In this document: positions 44,023 through 54,785 of the stretch, piece after piece
How the letters are laid out: the number at the start of each line of letters is the position of its first letter
Position numbering within the stretch: the stretch's first letter is position 1
DNA from: Streptantibioticus_C sp963761325
GTDB lineage: Bacteria; Actinomycetota; Actinomycetes; Streptomycetales; Streptomycetaceae
NCBI GenBank assembly: GCA_963761325.1
Contig: CAVXGZ010000003.1
Span: 124,001 to 188,000, forward strand
Direction: 5' to 3'
Length of the DNA stretch: 64,000 bases
Made by a program: the position numbers and the translations under genes
Notes under the pieces: generated by a model
Databases searched by the model: none
Told to the model about the DNA's origin: nothing
Seen by the model: only the letters and a program-made list of their open reading frames with translations

Positions 44023-44031
44023 TGTGGATAA
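44023..44031 (-). promoter_or_regulatory. Perfect DnaA box upstream of comEA
   Basis: TTATCCACA on the minus strand (44023-44031), the strict consensus, in the 151-bp gap between degV and comEA. A second weaker box-like CGTGGATTA lies at 44006-44014. It could modulate comEA transcription or titrate DnaA. Confidence 0.5.
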
Positions 44032-44104
44032 CTCGACCACTCGTTCGAGCGAACTGACCGGCCAACCCCTCGTGTTCGGCGTCGCCACCCGTATAACGGA
44101 GGAG

Positions 44105-44950
44105 TCAGCGAGGCGAGACCACTGCCCCCAGCAGTCCCGGTCCGGTGTGTGCCCCGATGACGGCTCCGACCTCGCGGACGTGCAGATCCACGAGGCCGGG
44201 CACCCGGGAGCGAAGGCATTCGGCCAACGCCTGGGCGCGATCAGGAGAGGCGAGGTGATGCACGGTGATGTCCACCGGACAGTCCGCGGCGCGTAGGGCG
44301 ACGATCTCCTCCAGGCGGGCGATCGCCTTCGACGCGGTGCGCACCTTCTCCAGCAACTGGATCTGGCCGTTGGAGAGTTGGAGCAGCGGCTTGACCGCGA
44401 GCGCGGATCCCAGCAGCGCCTGCGCCGCGCCGATACGCCCGCCGCGGCGCAGGTAGTCCAGCGTGTCGACGTAGAAGTAGGCGGAGGTGGCGGCCGCCCG
44501 CTTCTCGGCGGCGGCGACAGCGTCGTCGGCGGTGCCGCCCGCCTCGGCGGCCTCGGCGGCGGCCAGCACGGGGAAGCCCAGCGCCATGGCGACCATGCCG
44601 GTGTCCACGACCCGCACCGGCAGCGGGGCGGCGGCGGCGGCGAGGCACGCGGCCTCGTAGGTCCCGGAGAACTCGGCGGAGAGGTGGAGGGAGACGATCG
44701 CGGTGGCTCCGCCGGCCGCGGCAGAGCGGTAGGCGGCGGCGAAATCCTCGGGGTTGGGCCGGGAGGTGCTGACCGGACGACGGCGTTGCAGCGCGGTGGC
44801 GACGGACCGGGCGGACACCTCGGTGCCCTCCTCCAGCACCTCGTCGCCGAGGATCACGGCGAGCGGCACGACCGTGATGCCGTGCCGGGTCAGCGCGTCC
44901 TGCGGCAGGTAGGCCGTGGAATCGGTGACGATCGCGACAAGGGGGGACAT
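44105..44950 (-). CDS. DegV family fatty-acid-binding protein
   Basis: Two-domain fatty-acid-binding protein (FakB type), 281 residues. VAIVTDSTAYLPQDAL is the signature of the family. PVSTSRPNPEDFAAAYRSAA and VSLHLSAEFSGTYEAA hold the Thr/Ser ligands for the acyl carboxylate, and YLRRGGRIGAAQALLG is the domain hinge. In firmicutes FakB hands fatty acids to the kinase FakA; no DegV partner kinase is encoded here. Gene order DegV next to comEA is common to Streptomyces. Confidence 0.9.
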   Translation of the reverse strand: MSPLVAIVTDSTAYLPQDALTRHGITVVPLAVILGDEVLEEGTEVSARSVATALQRRRPVSTSRPNPEDFAAAYRSAAAGGATAIVSLHLSAEFSGTYEAACLAAAAAPLPVRVVDTGMVAMALGFPVLAAAEAAEAGGTADDAVAAAEKRAAATSAYFYVDTLDYLRRGGRIGAAQALLGSALAVKPLLQLSNGQIQLLEKVRTASKAIARLEEIVALRAADCPVDITVHHLASPDRAQALAECLRSRVPGLVDLHVREVGAVIGAHTGPGLLGAVVSPR

Positions 44951-45064
44951 GAGCGGGAGATTACCGGCCGATGGCTACGGCCGACACCGAGGGATGGCTC
45001 CTGGCATCCGATCTGTCATCAGTTCGCCCCTTAGGTCTGTGACAGGATGTGACAGGATCCACCG

Positions 45065-45643
45065 TCAGAAGCGGCCTTCGGACAGTTCCGGGTCCGCCTT
45101 GGCGGGGACCCAGTGGCGCAGTGCGCCGGCTTCGACCTCGATCTGCCGGCCCAACGCGGCCAGCTCGTCGTCGCCGAACTGCCGGGCCCGGTCCTGGGCC
45201 GCCCAGCGCAGCGAGTCGGCGGAGTGGGTGACGCGGCCGGTGCGCTCGCGCAGCTCCGGGAGGCGGGCGGCGATGCGGGAGCGGTCGGGCTCGCGTTCCA
45301 TCAGGCGCAGCTCGTCGTCGAGGGCGTGGGCGTGCCCGCGCAGGCGGTCCAGCAGGGTCAGCGCCTCCTTGAGCGAGGAGTCGCCCGCCATGCCGGCTTC
45401 GAGTGCCTGGCGTGTGCCGGTCATGGACGCGCGGAGCTGGAGGCGGAGCGCCGCGAGCTCACCCGCGGTGCCCGGCTGGACGCGCCGGGCCTTCAAGGTG
45501 GTCTCCTCGACCATCCGGCGGGCCTGCGCGCTGGTGCGTTCCACGCCGCGGCGCACCGTGCGCACCGTCTTGACCAGCAAGATGACGCCCAGGACCGCTC
45601 CGGCGAACATGAAGAGCGATACCACGCCGAGTACGGCATCCAT
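45065..45643 (-). CDS. Membrane-anchored coiled-coil protein, unknown function
   Basis: Protein of 192 residues with one N-terminal helix, VVSLFMFAGAVLGVILLV, and a long charged cytoplasmic part rich in heptad-like Leu/Arg/Glu: RRMVEETTLKARRV, LAALRLQLRASMTG, LTLLDRLRGHAHALDDEL and RHWVPAKADPELSEGRF. It looks like a single coiled coil with a basic juxtamembrane stretch. ATG 45643 with GGGAGG about nine bases upstream. A longer frame upstream is Pro/Gly noise. It lies between degV and leuS; the name of the family is not known to me. Confidence 0.7.
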   Translation of the reverse strand: MDAVLGVVSLFMFAGAVLGVILLVKTVRTVRRGVERTSAQARRMVEETTLKARRVQPGTAGELAALRLQLRASMTGTRQALEAGMAGDSSLKEALTLLDRLRGHAHALDDELRLMEREPDRSRIAARLPELRERTGRVTHSADSLRWAAQDRARQFGDDELAALGRQIEVEAGALRHWVPAKADPELSEGRF

Positions 45644-45779
45644 GGGGCGTTCCCTCCCGTTCGGTGGCCAGGGTCTGCTTCCACGGTATACGCCCGGTGC
45701 CGGTCCGGGCCCGGTTTCGCACCCGGGCCCTGCCCCCACCGGACCCCTAGGGGTGGGTGGGGACAGGGGGCGGGGCGGG

Positions 45780-48692
<2,913 letters not shown>

Positions 48693-48765
48693 GTCCCTCG
48701 AAGCTCCGTCGATGTCGTGTCAGGCGTACGCGCGGTCCTGCGGCCCGGTCGGCGGGCGGCTCCGC

Positions 48766-48829
48766 AAACAAAAATGCCCCTCGCGCAGGAGGGGTCGGCC
48801 GCACTGACGTGGATCCTGGTCAGCGCGGC
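48766..48829 (-). promoter_or_regulatory. leuS attenuator: competing hairpin and U-run terminator
   Basis: In transcript order: a stem GCCGCGCTGAC / GTCAGTGCGGC (48819-48829 with 48798-48808, one G-U), whose first arm overlaps the leader-peptide stop, then a terminator stem CCCCTC / GAGGGG (48789-48794 with 48777-48782) followed by AUUUUUGUUU (48766-48775). Ribosome position on the leader ORF can shift which stem forms. The geometry is read directly; the regulatory logic is inferred. Confidence 0.75.
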
Positions 48830-48858
48830 TCACTAAGGAGAAGGCGTACGGCACGCAT
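48820..48858 (-). CDS. leuS leader peptide, 12 residues
   Basis: MRAVRLLLSEPR. Three Leu codons in a row, CTT CTC CTT, all rare in this genome, precede the stop. TACCCT at 48865-48870 places the transcription start on the A of the ATG, so the ORF is leaderless. Together with the downstream stems it is the sensing element of a leucine attenuator. It is too short for routine gene callers. Confidence 0.8.
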   Translation of the reverse strand: MRAVRLLLSEPR

Positions 48859-48884
48859 GTGATCAGGGTACCGCAGCACGGCAA

Positions 48885-48914
48885 GGGCCCGCACCGGAGT
48901 ACCGGTACGGGCCC
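48885..48914 (-). terminator. Terminator of the S53 protease gene
   Basis: GGGCCCG-c-ACCGG pairs with CCGGT-a-CGGGCCC around the loop AGTA; 12 pairs with one internal mismatch. It lies 77 bp past the protease stop and just upstream of the leuS leader promoter. No U-run. Confidence 0.6.
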
Positions 48915-48990
48915 GAGCGCGACGGCTCCCCAGCGTCCCGTCAGCCGCCTGCCGGCCGCCGCGCGGGCGCCTGGTGAGCCGCGCGTGCCG

Positions 48991-51009
48991 TCAGTGCTTC
49001 GGCAGGTACGACTTGACGTAGCCGGCGCCGGGCGAGCCCACGCCGGTCACGTCGTCGTAGCCGACGGTCGCGTGCAGCGAGCTGTCCACGCCGAGGCTGC
49101 GCAGCGAGGTGATCGTGCCGTCGCTGGCGTCCACGCTGTTGACGTAGTCGACGCGGACGTCGGCGATGCCCTGGCCCTGGCCCAGCGGGTGGTCGGTCAC
49201 GTCGTTGAGCGCCGTGGAGCCGTAGCGCTCGTAGATGGCCGGGTTGGCGAAGCCGATCGGCACGCCGCCGCGGGCCTGCTGGGCGTCCGCCTGCAGCGCC
49301 GCGATGGTCGGGCAGGCCAGCGAGGTGCCGCCGATGCGGTACTCGCCGTACTTGACGGTGCCGTCCGGGAAGGTCTGGGTCTGGCCCTCCAGGAACCCGG
49401 TGGTCGGGTCGGCGATCGCCGCGATGTCCGGCACGGTGCGCATCGGGGTGCTGGTGCCGTTCGCCTCACTGAGCGAGGTCGGCACGACGCCCGCCTGGTA
49501 GTACGGCTGGGCGAACAGCGTGCTGGTGCCGCCGCCGGCGCCCGAGGTGAACGGGCCGGGGAAGCCGGTCCACTGGCTTCCGTCGTCCGACAGCGGGGCG
49601 CGCTCGGTGCCCCAGCCGGTCTCCCACTCGTAGTTGTCGTTCTTGCCGATGGCCAGCGAGGTGCCGCCGACCGCGGTGACCCAGGCGGAGTTGACCGGGG
49701 CGCCGACCTGCTTGGTCTTGGTGGCCGCCAGGTAGTCGCCGTCGTCGCCGGAGGAGAAGTAGAAGCCGATGCCCTCGACGGCGCCCTGCTGGAAGACCGA
49801 GTCGTAGGCCGCGGCCACGTCCGGGGTCTCGCCGATCTCGGTGCCGCTCCAGGAGTTGGAGACGATGTCGGCCAGGTGCTGGTCGACGATGTTGGACAGC
49901 GCCGTCAGGAAGTCGTCGTCGTTGCAGGAGGCCGCGCCGACGTAGGTGATGTCCGCGTCGGGCGCGACACCGTGCACCGACTCGACGTCCAGGTTCTGCT
50001 CGCCGTACCAGCCGGCCGCGCCGCACTCCTTGAGGCTGTTGTACTTGGCCGGCAGGACCTCGGTGAACTGGCCCGACTTGTAGTTCTGGTCGCCGTTGCG
50101 CTTGGCGTAGGTCTTCGCGTCGGCGGCCAGGTACGGGGAGGCGTAGGCGTCGACGATCGCGACGGTCGCGCCCTTGCCGGTGTACTTGCCGGCGCCGTAG
50201 GCCGCGCGCAGCTGCGTGCCGGTGTAGCCCTTGATGGTGTACGGCTCGTGCGTGCCGTAGGCGGAGGGCAGCTTCTTGTCGACGTTGGAGCCGTAGTACG
50301 TGGAGAACGGGCCCGCGTTGACGAAGGCCGGTCCGGGCGGCGGCAGCTTCGTGGTGGCGGCCGGGTCCGGGGTGTCGACCGCCGGCTTCATGGCGGCCGC
50401 GGTCGCGCCGCCGGTGGTGGCCTGCGACTGGGCGATGGCGGGCGCGTTGTCCAGGCCGGTGACGGTGAGCACCGCGCCGCTCAGCGACGCCGGCACGGAG
50501 GCCGCGGTCGAGGGCGCGTGGTAGGTGTGGCCGGCCGTCGTGTAGTTGTGCAGCTCGGTGTTGAACGCCTTCTCAACCGCCGCCTTGTCACCGCTGACCG
50601 CGATGTAGTGCTCGGTGGTGCCGGTGACCTTCAGGCCGGCCGACTTCAGCCACGCGGTGACCTCGGCCACCTGCTGCCGGGTCGCGCCGTAGCGGGACTT
50701 GGCCTGCTTGGCGGTCAGGTACTTGCCGTAGCTGGCCGAGTGGGGGTCGGAGACCGCCTGGGCGTACTGGGCCAGGCCCTTGGCGTCCCGGCCGGCCAGG
50801 TAGACCCGGGCGCTGACCTTGGTCGAAGCGGCGGCGGCACCGTGGTCGGCCCGCGCGGTGGCCCACGTCGGGTGGGTGTCGGCGAGCACCTGCCGGCCGT
50901 GCGGTGCGGCCTGGGCGGAGGGTATGCCCACGGCCAGAGCGCCGGCGACCAGCGGCAGTGTCGCCGCCACCGCCAGTCCGGCGCGCGTTCTGTAGCGATC
51001 AAGCTTCAT
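48991..51009 (-). CDS. Secreted S53 (sedolisin/kumamolisin-type) serine-carboxyl peptidase
   Basis: Extracellular acid peptidase of 672 residues. Signal peptide LAVAATLPLVAGALAVGIPSAQAA, then a pro-kumamolisin domain (ARVYLAGRDAKGLAQYAQAV, YGATRQQVAEVTAWLKSAGL). The mature enzyme has GEQNLDVESVHGVAPDADI with the catalytic Glu and Asp of S53, NSWSGTEIGETPD, and GGTSLACPTIAALQ with the nucleophilic Ser. A calcium site near the C-terminus (YDDVTGVGSPG) is typical. ATG 51009 follows GGGGG. It lies upstream of leuS on the same strand with its own terminator and a 343-bp upstream gap. Active outside the cell at acid pH, by family. Confidence 0.92.
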   Translation of the reverse strand: MKLDRYRTRAGLAVAATLPLVAGALAVGIPSAQAAPHGRQVLADTHPTWATARADHGAAAASTKVSARVYLAGRDAKGLAQYAQAVSDPHSASYGKYLTAKQAKSRYGATRQQVAEVTAWLKSAGLKVTGTTEHYIAVSGDKAAVEKAFNTELHNYTTAGHTYHAPSTAASVPASLSGAVLTVTGLDNAPAIAQSQATTGGATAAAMKPAVDTPDPAATTKLPPPGPAFVNAGPFSTYYGSNVDKKLPSAYGTHEPYTIKGYTGTQLRAAYGAGKYTGKGATVAIVDAYASPYLAADAKTYAKRNGDQNYKSGQFTEVLPAKYNSLKECGAAGWYGEQNLDVESVHGVAPDADITYVGAASCNDDDFLTALSNIVDQHLADIVSNSWSGTEIGETPDVAAAYDSVFQQGAVEGIGFYFSSGDDGDYLAATKTKQVGAPVNSAWVTAVGGTSLAIGKNDNYEWETGWGTERAPLSDDGSQWTGFPGPFTSGAGGGTSTLFAQPYYQAGVVPTSLSEANGTSTPMRTVPDIAAIADPTTGFLEGQTQTFPDGTVKYGEYRIGGTSLACPTIAALQADAQQARGGVPIGFANPAIYERYGSTALNDVTDHPLGQGQGIADVRVDYVNSVDASDGTITSLRSLGVDSSLHATVGYDDVTGVGSPGAGYVKSYLPKH

Positions 51010-51352
51010 GAAACCCCCAGCGAAACGGATCGTCGCGTGATGCGCGGTGAGGTCACCGGATACCGGTGAGTACACACGTCACAGGCCGAAACTCTGGCGC
51101 CGATCCGTTCACGTCAGGGTCATGCTTTTGGCAAGAAGTGGCAAAGTGAAGATAAAAGGCCGGGAGTTGGGGAAAGCGGCGGCACGGCGGAATGACCTGG
51201 TGGGACGCGCCCGGAGAGTTGCGAAATGTTCGCCTGCGGGCAGGAAGCGTCAACTTGAGTCTCTGTGGCACCAGTTGCCCCGAACGCTAACCCGGAACCG
51301 GCCCGCCGGACCAGTGTTGGTTGACGAAAAAACGAAATCCCGCCGCGGGGAG
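51010..51352. other. 343-bp gap upstream of the S53 protease gene
   Basis: No supported gene. The stretch 51110-51170 is AT-richer than its surroundings (TTTTGGCAAGAAGTGGCAAAG). It carries direct TTGCCA-like elements on the minus strand that may belong to the protease promoter, but I cannot place -35/-10 boxes with confidence. A 72-codon frame at 51053-51271 has no ribosome site. Confidence 0.4.
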
Positions 51353-52231
51353 TCAGCCGCGGCCCCAGAAGGCGTGGGGATCGCGGCCCGGCCGAAAGCC
51401 CGCGGCCTCGGCCAGATGCGCGGCGGCGGTGAAGTCCCGGGCGAGCGCCGCCGGGTCGTGGGCATCGCTGGCGAAGCTGACGGCGCCGCCGCCCTCCTGC
51501 CGCCACCAGTCCAGCACCCGGGGGTGCAGCGGCACGCGGGTGTTGACCTCCAGGACCCTGTCGCCCGCCGCCAGGCATCGCAGGACGGCGCGGTACTCCT
51601 CTTCGAAGTCGCGGGGGTCGTAGGGCTTCGCGTCCGCGGGCCAGTGGCGGACCGGGTAGTCGATGTGCGCGAGGACCTCGAAGTGCGCGAACTCCTCGAC
51701 CAGCCGCACGGTCTCGGCGAGGTAGGCCCGCACGACCTCGGCCGGTCGCTGGTCCTCGTAGCGGGTACAGACCTCGGTGAAGCCGGAACCGCCCGGGCCG
51801 GGCGCCGAGTGCACCGAGGCCAGCACCCGCTCGAAGCCGCCGGCGTCGAGCAGGGCCCGGGCGCGCGAGACGTGCCGGTGCGGTTCGCTCAGCTCGATCC
51901 CCGACAGGACGCGCAGGCCGGGGTGGCGTTCCCGGCACCGCTCCAGGCAGGCGCGGTAGCCGTCGAGGTCGAGGGCGGGCGGAGTGAGCACGCCGTCGGC
52001 GACCAGTGGACGCCACGCGTCCGGGATCTCCGCCGCGGCCCCCAGGGTCCAGGGCGTGAAGTCGGCGTGCTCGGTGAACGCCACCGCGGGCAGGCCGAGT
52101 TCGAGCGCGCGCAGGCAAGTGCGCTCCATCGACCCGGCCGGCGCGTCCCAGGACCACTCGCTGTGCACATGACTGTCCGGCGGCAGCACGACGTCCATCC
52201 CCCTCACGGTCTCGCGGTCATCCGACGCCAT
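51353..52231 (-). CDS. PHP-domain phosphoesterase
   Basis: Metal-dependent hydrolase of 292 residues with the polymerase-and-histidinol-phosphatase fold. PDSHVHSEWSWDAPAGSM has the first HxH, FTEHADFTPW and GIELSEPHRHV further ligands, VLAHIDYPVRHW and FASDAHDP the last ones. It resembles histidinol-phosphatase (HisJ-type) proteins, but without a His operon nearby the substrate is uncertain. ATG 52231 has AAGG seven bases upstream; an inner ATG at 52198 is possible. Confidence 0.83.
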   Translation of the reverse strand: MASDDRETVRGMDVVLPPDSHVHSEWSWDAPAGSMERTCLRALELGLPAVAFTEHADFTPWTLGAAAEIPDAWRPLVADGVLTPPALDLDGYRACLERCRERHPGLRVLSGIELSEPHRHVSRARALLDAGGFERVLASVHSAPGPGGSGFTEVCTRYEDQRPAEVVRAYLAETVRLVEEFAHFEVLAHIDYPVRHWPADAKPYDPRDFEEEYRAVLRCLAAGDRVLEVNTRVPLHPRVLDWWRQEGGGAVSFASDAHDPAALARDFTAAAHLAEAAGFRPGRDPHAFWGRG

Positions 52232-52395
52232 GATCGGCCTTACCCCTGGGACAAGGTCAACGGCAGGCGGCGGCCGGCGATATGGGACGTGTGCCGGACA
52301 CTCAGCCGCCGACGAGACGTCCCGTCACGGCCGTGGTGAAACGTTTCCGAATCCGGCATGGATCTGGAGGGGCCGACAGGGCAGGATCACGCGGC

Positions 52396-52710
52396 ATGGG
52401 AAACGCGCGGTTCTCAGAGCTGTTCGAACGGGGGCGGGACGCGATCCTGTCCGGGAAAGTCCCGTGTCAGGAACCGCCGTTGGACGGCGGAGCACGATGG
52501 GGCCTGACCGTGGTCCTGCGGCCGGACCCGTCGGCCGCGCGCCGGATGGAACGCGTCACCGCGCAGGCCATGGCCGTTCCCGAGGATGACGAACGAGTCA
52601 TGCGCTGTCAGGCGGCGCTGCGCCGGGCGTCCGTCCGGGCGCGCCATCCGCCTGGAGCTGACCGGACTGACCGTCACCCCGTCAAGCGTCATGCCGGGCC
52701 GCCCCGTTCT
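52396..52710 (+). pseudogene. Decayed gene fragment, perhaps of a 2'-5' RNA ligase-like protein
   Basis: The first part reads in one frame from ATG 52396: NARFSELFERGRDAILSGKV and GARWGLTVVLRPDPSAARRM. A little further on, IRLELTGLTVTPSSVM appears in a different frame (52640-52690). Such pieces belong together in a group of Streptomyces proteins that I recall only loosely as phosphoesterase-like. Between them the frame is lost, and part of the middle seems missing. No stop or start rescues a full protein. The family name is a guess; decay itself is supported by the frame switch. Confidence 0.4.
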
Positions 52711-52845
52711 GAACGTCCCGCCCTCGAAGCGTCAAGGAACGCTTCCGCGCGCCCGCGAATTGGAGGATTCTCCGTTCGGGCCCCAGGGCCCGGCGACCGG
52801 AACGTCGCTCACCCCCTCACCACACACAGAGAAGGAACAGGTGCC

Positions 52846-53235
52846 ATGGCGCTGAATACCGAGGGATCGCACCAGGAGTCGGCCACTCCTGAGAGCACGG
52901 TGCGCTCCTACTACACCTTCGTGGACGCGGGGGACTTCACCTCGCTGGTCAACCTCTTCGCGCCCGACGCCGTCTACCGGCGCCCCGGATACGCCCCGTT
53001 GATAGGACACGACGCCCTCAACGCGTTCTACCGCGGCGAGCGCGTCATCGAGGAAGGCCGCCACGAGATCACCGAACTCGTCGCGTCCGGGGCGAAGGTC
53101 GCGGTCAACGGGCGGTTCGCCGGACGGCTCAACACCGGCAAGACGGTCGAGTTGCGGTTCGCGGACTTCTTCACGCTCGACGACGAGGGCCTGTTCACCG
53201 TTCGGGACACCTTCTTCTTCACCCCGCTGGTGTGA
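52846..53235 (+). CDS. SnoaL-like / nuclear transport factor 2 family protein
   Basis: Small cone-shaped alpha+beta barrel protein of 129 residues. TPESTVRSYYTFVDAGDFTSLVNLFAPDAVYRRPGYAPLIG in two pieces, then LNAFYRGERVIEEGRHEITELV and FADFFTLDDEGLFTVRDTF, is typical of the SnoaL/NTF2 group, which includes polyketide cyclases and ketosteroid isomerases. GAAGGAAC precedes ATG 52846. It ends six bases before the aminotransferase gene, so both probably form an operon. Substrate unknown. Confidence 0.8.
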   Translation: MALNTEGSHQESATPESTVRSYYTFVDAGDFTSLVNLFAPDAVYRRPGYAPLIGHDALNAFYRGERVIEEGRHEITELVASGAKVAVNGRFAGRLNTGKTVELRFADFFTLDDEGLFTVRDTFFFTPLV

Positions 53236-53241
53236 TGCCGG

Positions 53242-54360
53242 ATGGTGACCAGATCAACCGCCCCCATCGCCTTCACCCACCGGCCGGCCGCCCGCCGGGC
53301 CACGGCCGCCGAACGCACCGCCCGCTCCACCGACGCCGCCTTCGGCTCCGCCTTCACCGAGCACATGGTCAGCATGCGCTGGACCGAGCGGGACGGATGG
53401 CACGACGCCGAACTGCGGCCCTACGCCCCGATCACCCTCGATCCGGCGGCGGTCGGACTGCACTACGGGCAGGCGGTGTTCGAGGGGCTCAAGGCCTACC
53501 GCACCGCCGACGGACGCACGGCGGTCTTCCGCCCGCGCGCACACGGCGACCGATTCCGCCGGTCCGCCGCACGACTGATCATTCCGGAGCTGCCCACCGA
53601 GGTCTTCGTGCAGGCGGTGGAGGAACTCGTCAGGGCTGACGCCGACTGGGTGCCCGCCGAGAGCTCGCGCAGTCTGTATCTGCGGCCGCTGCTGTTCGCC
53701 TCGGAGGCGCACCTCGCGCTGCGTCCGGCCCGCGAGTTCCAGTTCCTGCTGATCGCGTTCGTCACGGAGCGGTTCTTCGGCGCTCCCAAGCCCATCACCG
53801 TGTGGGTGAGCGAGCGCTACAGCCGCGCCATCCCGGGCGGCACCGGTGCGGTCAAGTACGGCGGAAACTACGCCGCTTCGTACGTGGCGCAGGAGCAGGC
53901 CGGTGCGAGGGGCTGCGACCAGGTGGTCTGGCTCGATGCCGGTGAGCGCCGCTGGGTGGAGGAACTCGGCGGGATGAACATCTTCTTCGTCGAGGGCGAA
54001 GGCAGCTCCGCGACGCTGGTCACGCCACCGCTGTCCGGCACCATCCTCCCCGGCGTCACCCGCGACGTGCTGCTGAGCATCGCGCCGGAGTTCGGCCTGG
54101 CCGTGGAGGAACGGCGGATGAGCATCGAGCAGTGGCGGCAGGGCTGCGCGGAGGGCCGGATCAGCGAGGTGTTCGCCTGCGGCACCGCGGCCCAGATCAG
54201 CTCGGTGGGCCGGGTGCGCTCCGACGACAAGGAGTTCACCGTCGGCGACAGCGGTTCCCAACCGGTCGCTCGGATGCTCTCGGAGCGGCTCTCCGAGATC
54301 GAGCGCGGGATCGCTCCCGACCCGGCCGGATGGATGCACTACGTGAGCCCGACCGGATGA
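53242..54360 (+). CDS. Branched-chain amino acid aminotransferase
   Basis: Fold-type IV PLP enzyme of 372 residues. HYGQAVFEGLKAYRTADGRT and SSRSLYLRPLLFASE are conserved, GTGAVKYGGNYAASYVAQEQ contains the PLP Lys205, WVEELGGMNIFFV and GTILPGVTRDVLLSI bind substrate and phosphate, and EVFACGTAAQISSVGRV closes the site. It transfers amino groups between Leu/Ile/Val and 2-oxoglutarate in characterised IlvE proteins. Sitting behind a SnoaL-like gene, it may be a specialised copy. No good ribosome site precedes ATG 53242, in line with coupling to the upstream gene. Confidence 0.9.
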   Translation: MVTRSTAPIAFTHRPAARRATAAERTARSTDAAFGSAFTEHMVSMRWTERDGWHDAELRPYAPITLDPAAVGLHYGQAVFEGLKAYRTADGRTAVFRPRAHGDRFRRSAARLIIPELPTEVFVQAVEELVRADADWVPAESSRSLYLRPLLFASEAHLALRPAREFQFLLIAFVTERFFGAPKPITVWVSERYSRAIPGGTGAVKYGGNYAASYVAQEQAGARGCDQVVWLDAGERRWVEELGGMNIFFVEGEGSSATLVTPPLSGTILPGVTRDVLLSIAPEFGLAVEERRMSIEQWRQGCAEGRISEVFACGTAAQISSVGRVRSDDKEFTVGDSGSQPVARMLSERLSEIERGIAPDPAGWMHYVSPTG

Positions 54361-54490
54361 CCTGGCCGGCGACCGCCGAACAGCTGTGACCGGAATGCGG
54401 GGGAGGTGCTCGGAGACGTGCGGGAGCACGTGGCCGAGCACCTCGGCAGCCCGCTCGGCCGGTCTCCGGACCCGCGCCGCGACAGCGAAA

Positions 54491-54519
54491 TCCCGTCCGA
54501 TCGGCTCGATCGAACGGGA
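54491..54519 (-). terminator. Hairpin downstream of tRNA-Ala copy 1
   Basis: Arms 54491-54503 and 54507-54519 (TCCCGTCCGATCG / CGATCGAACGGGA) pair with one mismatch around a three-base loop. On the minus strand UUUC follows. It is 44 bp past the tRNA and almost the same as the hairpin after copy 2. Confidence 0.6.
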
Positions 54520-54562
54520 CGTGGTCGACCGCTCCCGAGACGACTCGTGAACGGACCGTGGG

Positions 54563-54635
54563 TGGAGCTAAGGGGATTTGAACCCCTGACCCCTTGCATG
54601 CCATGCAAGTGCTCTACCAGCTGAGCTATAGCCCC
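54563..54635 (-). tRNA. tRNA-Ala (anticodon GGC), copy 1
   Basis: 73 nt. Acceptor GGGGCTA/TAGCTCC (one G-U), D arm GCTCAGCTGGTAGAGC, anticodon stem CTTGC/GCAAG with loop ATGGCAT (GGC), T arm GGGGTTCAAATCCCC, discriminator A. CCA is not encoded. Identical in sequence to the copy at 56999. Confidence 0.97.
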
Positions 54636-54785
54636 AGGTCCTGCAGCGCCGGGCGGCCCGGCGACGTCGCAAACATTACACGGGCAGGGGGGCCTTACGC
54701 CAAATCGTTTGGCGGGAGCGGCCGGTCAGGGCAGTCTGCTGCACGACAGGGCCACCACCGCACCGCCCGACCGAGGAGCGCGCCC

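Noticed and set aside
51053..51271. Possible 72-codon gene upstream of the S53 protease
   Set aside because: No ribosome site, random-looking composition, and it covers the likely promoter region.
54406..54624. Possible 72-codon gene after the aminotransferase
   Set aside because: It reads through the tRNA terminator and antisense through the tRNA-Ala gene, despite a fair GGAGG upstream.
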